Positions 43,992-54,803 of a stretch of 64,000 nt of DNA are shown here, piece after piece (position 1 is the first letter of the stretch; each line of letters starts with the position of its first letter). Source of the stretch: Rhizoctonia solani (lineage: Eukaryota; Basidiomycota; Agaricomycetes; Cantharellales; Ceratobasidiaceae). Location: assembly GCF_016906535.1 (NCBI RefSeq), contig NC_057378.1, positions 1,178,001 to 1,242,000 on the forward strand, written 5' to 3'. The notes under the pieces were generated by a model that worked only from the letters and a program-made list of their open reading frames with translations, was not told the DNA's origin and did no database searches. The position numbers were made by a program, and so were the translations under genes.

Positions 43992-45176
43992 ATGGAACCA
44001 GAACCAACCCTTGCCTCTCTCCTCAAGGCTATCAACACCCTCACCAGCCAAGTTGGGTCCTTGCAGGCCCAAATCCACTCTCAAGGCCAACGGCTCTCTG
44101 AGCTCAAAGCCCTATGCAAGGAGACCAACAACCTTGTTGGCGACAAAGACCAGGGTGGAACACAAGCCAAGCCTGGCCCACCAACTGGGCCTGTTACCCC
44201 TCCAACCCACACAGGAGGGGAAACCCACACTCCAGGAACGGTTAGGCCTGGGCTCAAGGCCCCTTTCAGGCCATCAAGAGGAGCGGGTTTTGACTCAGAG
44301 GAAGAAGAGGAGCCCAAACGCCCCAAAAGAGAACCTCGCAGCACGCCTAGGAGCCTCAGCTCCCTTACCCCCTTTGACATGGGGTCCAGCGTGAAGCGCC
44401 CCAAGATGGACCTTCCGGACCCTTACAAGGGAGAAGTCAGGGGTCAAAAAGCCACTCAATGGCTGGATAGGATGATGCTCTGGGTAGCCCTCCATCGTGA
44501 TCAATTTGACGAGGAGGAACAGATGGTTGTGTGGATCCTATACCACATGACTGACAAAGCTGCTGACTGGGCTCTTCCCATCATTGGGACAATCATCAAG
44601 GGCAAGGGAAACCCCCCTACCACCATCACGGCCTTAACGGCCAAATTCAAGGAAGCATTTGCAGACCCCAATGCCAAGAGGGCGGCCGCCAGAAAGATTG
44701 CCGCACTAACTCAGTCCACAACCACGGCTGAGTACATCACCAAATTCCGCAATCTTATGGCGGAGCTTGATTGGAACAAGGAGGCGTATATTGCCCAATT
44801 CACGCGCGGCCTTCACTGGAAGGTAAAAGAACTCCTGTCCACCAAGGACAACATCCCCAACAATGACCTAGAGGCCATATTCGCTGCCTTGGTCAAAATT
44901 GACAACACTCGTTGGGAAAATGAAGAGAACCGCCCCAAGAAGGCATCCAACAAGTCCCCGGTCACCTTGACCACTTCCACAACCACCACACAACGGGTTT
45001 GCCTATCAGAGGACCCAAATTACGTCACCCTGGAAGAAAGGGACCGTCGCCGCGCATCTAGCCTTTGTGTCAAGTGCGGCCAAAAGGGACACGGCATCAA
45101 ACAATGTCCTAATGGCTGGAAGGCCACAATCAAGGAGGCTGCCAAGACTGGACAAGAGGAGTTGGAAAAAGAGTAA
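43992..45176 (+). CDS. gag: Gag of B3
   Basis: 394 aa from the conserved ATG of MEPEPTLASLL; an in-frame upstream GTG at 43929 is not conserved as a start. Helical N-terminus, Pro-rich linker, capsid-type core (QWLDRMMLWVALHRDQFDEE), and CCHC knuckle CVKCGQKGHGIKQC near the end. The frame is open. The frameshift site reads TTG GAA AAA GAG TAA, so the G GGA AAA heptamer is lost by a G-to-A change, which should lower Gag-Pol production. Confidence 0.88.
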   Translation: MEPEPTLASLLKAINTLTSQVGSLQAQIHSQGQRLSELKALCKETNNLVGDKDQGGTQAKPGPPTGPVTPPTHTGGETHTPGTVRPGLKAPFRPSRGAGFDSEEEEEPKRPKREPRSTPRSLSSLTPFDMGSSVKRPKMDLPDPYKGEVRGQKATQWLDRMMLWVALHRDQFDEEEQMVVWILYHMTDKAADWALPIIGTIIKGKGNPPTTITALTAKFKEAFADPNAKRAAARKIAALTQSTTTAEYITKFRNLMAELDWNKEAYIAQFTRGLHWKVKELLSTKDNIPNNDLEAIFAALVKIDNTRWENEENRPKKASNKSPVTLTTSTTTTQRVCLSEDPNYVTLEERDRRRASSLCVKCGQKGHGIKQCPNGWKATIKEAAKTGQEELEKE

Positions 45177-45199
45177 GGCCAAGAGCTGCTGTCAAGCCC

Positions 45200-48100
45200 T
45201 TGGTCTCTAAATTAGAAACGCATGTATCTGTCTCAGAGTTTGTAAATATTGCAATGGACTCAAACAAGAAACCCCTCCTCTTTTTAGACATAATACTGCG
45301 TGACTATCCGACAGACCCTATCAAAACCCTCATTGACTCTGGCGCCACCTCCAACTTCATCTCCCCCTCATTAGTAGAAAAACTCAAAATCCCAAAAACC
45401 CTACTCAAAAATCCACGAGTAGTGAGAATGCTAGATGGTACCATATCTCAGACTGGTTGCATATGGCACCAGGTCCAACTCGCGGTCTTGGCCAATGGCC
45501 ATCCCCACACTATCCCCTTTCTTGTCTGTCCCCTTGGCAACACCTTGGCAATCCTTGGCATGACCTGGCTCACAACGGAATCCCCCCTCATTGATTGGCA
45601 TCAGGGACTTGTTATGTTCCCCAAACAAATTCAAATTGCCTCTGAGGAAGAAGCGGACCCTGACCCCTTATTGAACCTCCCAACTCAGTACCACGAGTTT
45701 GCTAAAGTATTTGGTGAAGAGGAATTCAAGGTCCTCCCTCCACATAGGGAATATGACATTTCTATAGACCTTATTCCGGACGCCAGGTTATCCCCAGGCC
45801 CTATATATGGCATGACAGATGCGGAGTCCAAGGCGCTAAAACAACACATTGACAAAGAACTAGCAACAGGCAAGATCCGCCCCAGTACTTCATCAGCAGG
45901 CGCCCCTGTCATGTTTGTCAAAAAAGCAGATGGTTCCCTCAGGCTTGTTGTGGACTACAGGAAGCTTAATGACGTCACGCACAAGAACGTCTATCCCCTT
46001 CCTAGACAGGATGATCTCATGGCTAAACTACAAAACGCCAAACTGTTTACTAAGCTGGATCTTTGCTGGGGATATAACAACGTCAGAATCAAAGAAGGTG
46101 ATGAATGGAAGACAGCATTTAGAACTAAATATGGACTATTTGAATACTTGGTTATGCCCTTTGGTCTCACCAACGCTCCAGCCGCCTTTCAACACTTCAT
46201 GAACAACTTGTTTAGGGATCTCATTGACGTGACCGTGGTCATCTACTTGGACAATATCCTGATCTTCTCAGAAAACCCAGAGGAACACCCCAGCCATGTT
46301 AGGGAAGTCTTGTCAAGGTTAATGAAGAACCAATTGTTCTGTAAACTCTCCAAGTGTCACTTTCACGTCACCACAGTGGATTACTTGGGGATTGTCATAA
46401 CTCCCGCCGGCTTCTCCATGGATCAGAAGAAGATTGAGGCAGTCATGTCTTGGCCACAGCCCAGAACGGTTAAACAGGTTCAGGCCTTCCTAGGATTTGT
46501 TAACTATCTCCGCTGGTTCATCCCCAACTTTAGCTCTGTCGCACGTCCTCTGCACAATCTCACCAAAAAGGAAACCCCTTGGTCATGGGGTAACCCAGAG
46601 GAAGCAGCGTTCCAGGAATTGAAGCTTTGTGTCACCCAGTCACCTGTCCTTGTCCACTCCAACCCAGATCTACCCTACTACCTAGAAACAGACGCATCAG
46701 GGGTAGCTATGGGAGCCATACTAAGTCAACGAGGAGAAGATAACCGGCTCCATCCAATTGCATATATGTCTAAGTCCTTCTCGGGCGCCAAAGCAAACTA
46801 TGATACGCACAACAAGGAACTATTAGCAATCATCAAGGCGTTGGAGGAGTGGAGAATTTTCCTAGAAGCAACAGACAGACCAATCCAGGTCTTCACAGAT
46901 CATAGAAACCTGGAATATTGGAGACATGCACAAACCTTTAACCAAAGGCATGCAAGATGGCGCATCTTCCTGAGTGACTTCAATTTTGAAATACACTATT
47001 GCCCAGGGAAGCAATCAGGAAAACCAGATGCACTGTCCAGAAGGTCCAATTACGTAGATACGCCCCCAAACCCAGAAGTCATGTTACCAGCGGAAGTATT
47101 TGCCAACACGTCAGAAGAGGAACTCAATATTGTCACAGAAATCCGCACCAAACTCAGGGATGACCCGTCACTTGAACCCATCATCAAGTTCCTCACAGAA
47201 GACGCAGACAACGCACCCCTGTCAATCCAAAAGGCCTACAGGGAATATGACTGGGAAGAAGACCTATTGTGGTACCGCGGAAAGTTGGTGGTTCCAGACT
47301 CAGAAACCACAAAAGACCGACTACTCAGGGAATTCCATGACTCACCGCTGGCAGGACACCCTGGACAACAACGTACCCTTGAACTGCTAAGTTGCAACTA
47401 CTGGTGGCCAGGAATGAAATCCTCTGCCAAGGAGTGGGTAGAATGCTGCCCTGTATGCCAAGCCAACCGGCAAGCCCATGCACTGGTCATTGCGCTGAAA
47501 CCCTTGGAAGTTCCCCCGTTCCCATTCCACACCATTTCATACAATTTCATCACCGGTTTTCCCAAGTCACAGGGCCACAACGCTATCTTAGTGGTAATTG
47601 ATTCATTCTCCAAGTTTGGGCATTTCATCCCCACCTCCAAGAAAGTTACCGCCAAAGGCCTTGCAGATCTGTTCATCACCCATGTATGGAAACTTCACGG
47701 ATTACCGGTCAAAACAATCTCTGACCAAGGAACCACTTTCACTGGGAAATTCCTAAGGGCCCTCTACCAGCGGCTTGGAGTCAAACCAGCCTTCTCCTCT
47801 GCGTACCACCCCAAATCAGACAGACAGACAGAAAGGGTAAACCAGTTCATTGAGTTTTACCTACGCTCCTACGTAACCGCGGATCATTCAGACTGGGCCA
47901 CTTGGCTACCTTTGGCTGAGTACGCATACAACAACGCCAAACATGCGGCAACTGGGAAAACACCTTTTGAACTTGTCTATGGGCAAAACCCAATAATGAA
48001 CCCTTCCAACATCCCAGCCAACGTCCCAGAGGCAGATGCGGTAGCAGATACATTAGCCCAAGAATGGAAAGAAGCCAAATCAGCCCTCAGAATGAGCAAA

Positions 48101-48586
48101 GAACGGATGACCAGGGAAAAAGGAACAATACTGGAATATTCAGTAGGCAAGAAGGTCTGGCTAGATGGGAAGAACGTGGAACTCAGGACCAATTCAAACA
48201 AATTGGACCCCAAACGGCTTGGCCCCTTCAAAATCATCAAAAAGGTCTCCAGTCATGCCTACCGTCTAGAATTACCAGAAACCTTGAAAATCCATGATGT
48301 CTTTTACATTGGGTTATTGTCCAAAAGTCACAAATCCCCAAATCAGCCATTTCCAGAACAACCTCCCCCTGAAACAATAGAGGGAGAAGAAGAATACAAG
48401 GTGGAGCAGATCATTGATTCCAAGAGACAACGGGGAAAATGGCTTTACCTGATAAAATGGAAAGGTTACGGTCCAGAAGACAACTCCTGGGAGCCCGAGG
48501 AACTATTAGAACATAGCCAGGAAGAGATCAAGCGCTTCAACCAAGCTAGACTCAAAAAGGCTTGTGACGCCGCCAAGAGCCTTTAA
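45200..48586 (+). CDS. pol: Pol polyprotein of B3, open but with altered active sites
   Basis: 1128 aa without stops, in the -1 frame to gag and open back to the gag end. Protease LIDSGATSNF is intact. RT has YLDN in place of YLDD (46244-46255, residue 352 is Asn). RNase H motifs are present (ETDASGVAMGAILSQ, TDHRNLEYW). Integrase zinc finger (H..H..CPVC) is present, but the first core Asp is Asn (TISYNFI, residue 782), SDRG is SDQG and SDGQTE is SDRQTE. Chromodomain YLIKWKGYGPEDNSWEP. The open frame alone would suggest a live element; the catalytic changes argue against it. Confidence 0.9.
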   Translation: MVSKLETHVSVSEFVNIAMDSNKKPLLFLDIILRDYPTDPIKTLIDSGATSNFISPSLVEKLKIPKTLLKNPRVVRMLDGTISQTGCIWHQVQLAVLANGHPHTIPFLVCPLGNTLAILGMTWLTTESPLIDWHQGLVMFPKQIQIASEEEADPDPLLNLPTQYHEFAKVFGEEEFKVLPPHREYDISIDLIPDARLSPGPIYGMTDAESKALKQHIDKELATGKIRPSTSSAGAPVMFVKKADGSLRLVVDYRKLNDVTHKNVYPLPRQDDLMAKLQNAKLFTKLDLCWGYNNVRIKEGDEWKTAFRTKYGLFEYLVMPFGLTNAPAAFQHFMNNLFRDLIDVTVVIYLDNILIFSENPEEHPSHVREVLSRLMKNQLFCKLSKCHFHVTTVDYLGIVITPAGFSMDQKKIEAVMSWPQPRTVKQVQAFLGFVNYLRWFIPNFSSVARPLHNLTKKETPWSWGNPEEAAFQELKLCVTQSPVLVHSNPDLPYYLETDASGVAMGAILSQRGEDNRLHPIAYMSKSFSGAKANYDTHNKELLAIIKALEEWRIFLEATDRPIQVFTDHRNLEYWRHAQTFNQRHARWRIFLSDFNFEIHYCPGKQSGKPDALSRRSNYVDTPPNPEVMLPAEVFANTSEEELNIVTEIRTKLRDDPSLEPIIKFLTEDADNAPLSIQKAYREYDWEEDLLWYRGKLVVPDSETTKDRLLREFHDSPLAGHPGQQRTLELLSCNYWWPGMKSSAKEWVECCPVCQANRQAHALVIALKPLEVPPFPFHTISYNFITGFPKSQGHNAILVVIDSFSKFGHFIPTSKKVTAKGLADLFITHVWKLHGLPVKTISDQGTTFTGKFLRALYQRLGVKPAFSSAYHPKSDRQTERVNQFIEFYLRSYVTADHSDWATWLPLAEYAYNNAKHAATGKTPFELVYGQNPIMNPSNIPANVPEADAVADTLAQEWKEAKSALRMSKERMTREKGTILEYSVGKKVWLDGKNVELRTNSNKLDPKRLGPFKIIKKVSSHAYRLELPETLKIHDVFYIGLLSKSHKSPNQPFPEQPPPETIEGEEEYKVEQIIDSKRQRGKWLYLIKWKGYGPEDNSWEPEELLEHSQEEIKRFNQARLKKACDAAKSL

Positions 48587-48598
48587 GGGGGGGGGCAA

Positions 48599-48953
48599 TG
48601 TTACAATCCCCTAACATATACCATCGGACTTGCACGATTTTTCTCATATTTTCAGTATTTTTTCCGAACCTTGTATCTTACATTTTTCGATCACGTGATC
48701 CCGGCGCCTATTACGCCAAGATGCCGCGCCAAGATGCCGTGCCAAGGGCGCTTAGGAGAAATCCACGCTTCTGCGCAGTGCGCAGCACACTTCTTACTTC
48801 CTTTATGTACTTCTTTTCTCACGCGCACAAACCATGTAAATAGTGCGTCCTTATCTATATATACAGCAGGAAAATTGCTTGGAGATCCCAAGTCAATTTT
48901 ACCTTGTCTCTTACTCATTAGAGAAGGTATCCAGCCAGCTAAGTAGCCAGCCC
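48599..48953 (+). repeat. 3' LTR of B3, first part
   Basis: 355 bp, preceded by a G-run polypurine tract. It is cut by A3; the second part is 55379-55589. The 5-bp duplication is agccc/ggccc, one CpG change apart. Confidence 0.92.
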
Positions 48954-49536
48954 TGTTGTAGACACAATCAATACCAGGGAATTTATTCCCATTTTCTCGA
49001 ATTTAAACGAACTTGAACAGACAACATTTTTGATCACGTGACCTTGGCGCTTATATCATATGCTAAGCGCCAATCCACGTCCCCATCCGCGCTTACCTCA
49101 GCATACGTAGCCACCTCCACCTGATGACATCACTATGACACGTCAGTGACACGTATGCATGAGTAAGGCCAACTGCGGAGCGGGGTTCTTATTGGATTAT
49201 ATATTGGATATGATGTATTTGTAATTAGTCACTCTGTAGAATATATAAGGAGGCCAACCGACCATGGTAACACCCAGGTCAATTACCTCTTGTTGCATCC
49301 CACCACTGTACGAGGGCCTTAAGCCCAGTAACCCACTTAGTCACTCAGTACACACCGCCTTAAGCGGCCTCCTTGTTGTAGTTACATAGCTGGTCATTGC
49401 CCTTACGGCCTTAGTCACCATAGTATAGCTGGTCATTGCTGTAGGATAGCTTGCCACCGCCTTACGCGGTTTCCCACTTAGATACATACGGCTGCAAGCG
49501 CCCCCTTCCTTGGTGTCCTTACAGACGTCTAGGACA
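48954..49536 (+). repeat. 5' LTR of A3
   Basis: 583 bp. CACGTG at 49035-49040, transcript start AGGTCAATTACCT at 49276-49288, hairpin CCGC-CTTAA-GCGG at 49355-49367. Confidence 0.94.
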
Positions 49537-49538
49537 CT

Positions 49539-49551
49539 AGGTAATTGACCT
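49539..49551 (+). other. Self-priming site of A3
   Basis: AGGTAATTGACCT, 2 nt after the LTR, is the exact complement of 49276-49288. Confidence 0.75.
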
Positions 49552-50016
49552 TAAGTTGGTTGCAAACCATGCCCACCAGCACACCCACACTTAGCCCAAC
49601 AACAAGAAGGACTCCTGTACTAGCACAAGGGAAATACCGGAGATTGGGATTGCCTTTTGCTGTCAATAATCAAACCAGCGTTGTCCCCTCCTAGTACCAA
49701 ATTGCTATAAGGCAGACAGTCCCTATCGCCCGCATACCCCCGGTTGCCGCACCTTTTACCAGCGGACCTAGACAGCCAATACACCCGCTTGCAGAGACTG
49801 GGTTCTACATCACGCCTGACCACGGCTGTGATTAGTAATTCCTACTGTTCAACGCTAGGTTGTTTGACGCAAGGTCTTAGCAATCAAGTAATAAAGCGCT
49901 CATAAGTCCTGATATAGGCATACTCCCCCACACACCGTCACCATTACCTCCCGCACTCCCCTTGTTCTTCCTCCCGGGCATCCTCCCACGCTGGCCGGTC
50001 CTACCCCACACATTCT

Positions 50017-51372
50017 ATGGCAACCCGCTCCCGGCCGCCCTCTCGAGCCCGCTCCCCTATCGATCAGGGAGAGCTGGGACCCTTCCTTCCGCCAGCCTCC
50101 CCTGAGCTCGGCAAAGTCTCACTTGAGCGGGTCATCCGCCTCCTCTGGGGGCTCCAATCCCAAGTCAACCGCATTGAGCGGACCCTCTTGGAACAAGCCA
50201 AAGTTAGCCAAGAGGTTCGAACCAACGTCGAGAACATCTTGCAAACAGTTGATGTTGTCAAGGATGGGCTTGCCCAGCTCCAACAATCCCGGGGTCCCCA
50301 CACCCCAGAAGAATGAAAACCCCCTGCGGTTGAGGAAACTCCCAGGGCCGCGCCCAAAGCCAAGCCTACTGGCAAGGCTCAACCATTCCTTGGGGCCCCA
50401 GCCCCCATTATCCCCACAGGGGCCCCCAGACGCGACCCCCTGTCCTTATTCAACCCATATCCCTCCTCCTCCTTCCCTTTGGGACCGGCTCCAATTCCCC
50501 AAGGACCTCCGCCAGCGCCTATTGTCACCCTGGCGCAGCCTCCAGCCCCCTCCACTGTAAAAGTGGATCATCCCAATGCCTTCAAAGGCAAAATTGGCTC
50601 GGAGGCCAAACAATGGCTGACGCGTATGTTGGCCTGGATACGCCTCAACCAGAGGCAGTTTCCCTTGGACCTGGAGGTCCTTAGCTTCCTCCTCATGAAC
50701 ATGGAAGATGCAGCCGGGGCCTGGGCCCACCCCCACCTGGACCAATTAGGGTCCCATTGCGCACTCATCCAGACCGTAGATGAGTTCAAAACCAAGTTCC
50801 TGGCCGCCTTTGGCAACCCCAACGCTACCAGAGCAGCGGAGCGGAAGATTACTTCCCTCACACAAACCGGCACTTGTGCCAAATATATTACTAAGTTCCG
50901 CACGCTGCAAATGGAACTCAATTGGAACGATGCCGCACTCCGCGGTCAGTTTGCGCAAGGACTCCACTGGGAGGTCCAAAAACAAATTGCCACAAGGGAG
51001 AGGCAACCCCGTACCCTGAGGGAGCTGCAAGATGCTGCCCTCATCATTGACAACGCCCTCCGCAAGGAGCGAGCCAGCCACCTGCAACAGGGTAATAAGT
51101 CTGGCAAGACTTCTTCCACCCCCAATTGGGGGGCAAGTACCAGCCAACAGGCCACCAAAACCGGTCCCCTTTCCTCCAATCCCAATAACGTCTTGGAGGA
51201 AGAACGTAACCGCCGCCGCGCAGAAGGTCTCTGTGTCAAATGCGGCAAACCAGGGCACAAGTTTGCCGAATGTTGGACCGGATGGAAGGCTACCCCAAAA
51301 GAGGATAAGGGGAAGGCCAAGGAAACCGCCAAAATTGGCAAAGACTCTGAGTACCAATTGGGAAAAGAGTAA
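50017..51372 (+). pseudogene. gag: Gag of A3, one nonsense codon
   Basis: Starts MATRSRPPSRARSP, like A1. TGA at 50314-50316 stands where A1 has Arg (EDRKPP). Otherwise the frame is continuous through the capsid core (GSEAKQWLTRMLAWIRLNQR) and knuckle CVKCGKPGHKFAEC to the TAA at 51370. The heptamer G GGA AAA is at 51360-51366. Confidence 0.9.
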
Positions 51373-51419
51373 GGGTACCTGCTGCCGCGCGCAAGGACCC
51401 CAAGGACTCTGGCATCTGT

Positions 51420-54400
51420 TTGGAATTTTGTAATATATCTAGTACCAATAGAATCACACCGCTCTTCACTATTCCAATAAAGCCAGAAAAACAAGCGGAA
51501 ACACTAGAAGTCCTGATTGATTCAGGCGCCACATCATCCTTCCTTCACCCCTGTACTGCGGAACTACTCCGCCTTCCACTCATTGATCTCCCTACTCCCT
51601 GTACCGTCACTATGCTCAATGGGTCGAGCCCCCAGGCTGGCAAAATCTGGAAGAAGACAATCCTGACCTTCTCCCTTGATGGCAAGAAAATGACAGAGAC
51701 CTTCCTTATATGTAACACAGGTTCTCACGCCGCTATCTTGGGACTGAAATGGTTGGATGCCCACAATCCGGAGATTGATTGGAATACACGCACCCTCTCT
51801 TTCCCTCATACAACCCCTGAACGCGTGGCCATTGCCAAGGAAGAAGAAGCAGATAAGAACCCTCTTGAAGGAGTACCCTCCGAGTACCATCAATATGCCA
51901 AAGTATTTGGAGAAGAAGAATTCAACAAACTTCCTCCTCACCGGCATTATGACATTGGGATAGAACTCACGGAAGAAGGCCCCCTCAACTCCCCCCTTTA
52001 CAGCATGACAGACGCCAAGTCCGTCACACTCAAAGACTGGCTCAGGGATGAGTTGAAAGCTGGGAAGATCCGTCCCAGCAAATCTTCCATCAGTTCCCCC
52101 GTAATGTTTGTCCCCAATAAAGATGGATCCCGGCGCTTGGTTGTTGACTACCGTTGCCTTAACAATTGCACCAAGAAAAACGTTTATCCGCTCCCCTGTC
52201 CGGATGACCTTATGGCCCAACTCCGCGGCGCCAAGGTCTTCACCAAACTAGATCTACAATGGGGTTACAACAACGTGCAAGTTAAAGAAGGTGATGAGTG
52301 GAAAACTGCATTCCAAACCAAATACGGCCTCTATGAATCCCTGGTCATGACCTTTGGCCTTACCAACGCCCCCGCCGCCTTCCAACACTTCATGAACAAA
52401 TTGTTTAAGGATCTGCTAGACGTATGCGTCATCATATACCTTGATGACATCCTGATCTACTCCAAGGATGACGCATCACACACCAAGCACGTTCATGAGG
52501 TCTTACGGCGCCTAATGGATAACCAATTGTTCTGTAAAGCGTCCAAATGCACATTCCACGTCACCTCTGTGGAATACCTGGGAATCATTGTATCTGATAA
52601 GGGTTTTAGCCTGGATAAGCTCAAAATCCAGGCTGTTCAAGAATGGCCCACGCCTACCAAGGTCAAAGAGGTCCAGTCCTTCCTTGGGTTTGCCAACTTC
52701 CTCTGAAGATTTGTTGCCAACTTCAGTCACCTAGCCAGACCACTACATTACTTGGTCAAGAAGGATACACCCTGGAAATGGGAAACAAGGGAACAAGAAG
52801 CATTCCAAAGCCTCAAGGACGCCATCACCAACGCACCAGTACTTTGCCACGCTGACCCCACAAGACCCTACTTCCTAGAAACGGACGCCTCTGGCGCAGC
52901 ATTAGGTTCCATATTAAGCCAATGCCAGGAAGACGGTTGCCTACACCCACTAGGATTTCTGTTGGAATCATTCAAGGGAGCGGAACAGAACTACGATATG
53001 CATGACAAAGAACTACTTGCTATCATACGCTCATTTGAGTATTGGCGCATTTTCCTGGAAGGCACCTTACACCCCATCACTGTCTTTACCAACCACAGTA
53101 ACTTAGAATACTGGAAAGAGTCTAGAACGTTCAACCGTTGCCATGCACAATGGCATCTCTTGCTAGCCAGGTACAATTTCCAGATCATCTATTGCCCCGG
53201 AAAGCAATCAGGAAAGCCGGACACCCTTTCACGTCAATCAGATCACGCCGATATCCCCCCTGCGGCCCAAACCATGCTCCCGGACCCTGTGTTTGCAAAC
53301 GTTGCCCTGGTCACACCGGAAAAAGAGTTACAGCGCCAAATTGAAGCGTCCTTGGATCAAGATGAATCCCTGGAGGAAATCCTCCAATTTCTACAGAACC
53401 AGTCCAGGGCGCCCCCCTCCATCAAACGCGCATTCAAAGATTACAAGATGGAGGCCGGGTTGCTCTTCTACCAAGGACAAATTGTAGTCCCTGACGTTGG
53501 AACACTAAGGACGGACCTACTCCACATTTTCCATGACAGCGCCTTGGCAGGACATCCAGGAAGACAACAAACCCTGGAGTTGGTATCAAGGAATTACTAT
53601 TGGCCTGGGATTTGTGCCAACACATACTGGCATGTAGATTCCTGTGAAACATGTCAACGGATAAGGAAGCCAAAATACGCGTCAATACCACCTGAACCCC
53701 TTGAGCTCCCTAACAGACCATGGCAACATGTCTCCTACAACATGATAGTAGACCTGCCCAAAGACGGAACTTGCGACTCAATCCTGGTCATTGTTGACAG
53801 CTTCACCAAGTACGGGATTTTTGTCAAATGCTCCAAAAAGCTCAAAGCACCTGAACTGGCGGAACTGTTCCTAGAACATGTGTGGAAACGGCACGGAATG
53901 CCTGAGAAAACAATCTCGGATAGGGGAAGAGTCTTCAACAATAAATTCCTGAAAGCGCTATACAAACGCCTAGGAATAGACCCTCACTTCTCTTTGGCTT
54001 ATCATCCTCAAAGCAACGGTCAAACGGAAAGAGTGAACCCCTCCATCAAACATTTCCTCAGGGCTTACTCAGGGATTAACCAACGGGACTGGACCAAATG
54101 GCTCCCAATGGCAGAATTTGCGTACAACAATGCTGTACATAGCAGCACGGGAAAAACCCCCTTTAAAGCCTTGTACGGATGGGAACCCACCTTAACCCCA
54201 TCAAATGTACCAACGGACGTCCCAGAAGCAGATGACCTTGCCCAGACAATGGAAGCACAATGGAAGGAAGTGGAATTGGCACTCCGGCAATCTAAGCAAT
54301 GCATGACGGCCGGGAAAGATGGAAGCCCAACAGAATTCAAGATTGGAGAAGAAGCTTGGCTGGACGCCAAGAACGTTAACCTTAAAACCTTGAGTCCCAA

Positions 54401-54803
54401 ACTTACAGAACAACGCCTAGGACCATTTAAGGTTATCGAGAAAATCTCCAACCAAGCCTACCGTCTAGAACTCCCTCTGACCATGCAAATCCACAACGTC
54501 TTCTACATAGGGCTCCTATCTAAGGTCAAGAGAGACAAAAAGCGCGCCTTTGAAAATCGCCCACCACCTGTCACCGTGGAGGGGGAGGAAGAATATGAAG
54601 TAGAAGGAATCACCAATGCCAAGGAAAGAGATGGAAAATGGTTCTTCTGAGTCAAATGGAAGGGTTACGGGTCTGAAGAAAACACTTGGGAACCCCAAGA
54701 AAATCTGAAAAACGCCGAAAAAATTTTGAAAAAGTACGAAAAAGAGATGAAAAAGAAGGCCCTTGGCGCTGCCAAAGCCCTTAGAGGGGGGGCAGTGTTG
54801 TAG
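51420..54803 (+). pseudogene. pol: Pol of A3, two nonsense codons
   Basis: One frame from protease (LIDSGATSSF) through RT (YLDD kept), a TGA at 52704-52706 after GFANFL (Arg expected), RNase H, and integrase (VSYNMIV: first Asp is Asn; ISDRG kept), to a second TGA at 54648-54650 inside the chromodomain (WFF-stop-VKWKGYG; Arg expected). It ends at a TAG lying in the 3' LTR. Both stops fit CGA to TGA. Confidence 0.92.

Noticed and set aside
7937..49560. tRNA primer sites after the LTRs
   Set aside because: No TGG-starting sequence follows any of the 5' LTRs; the LTR-complementary site explains this position better.
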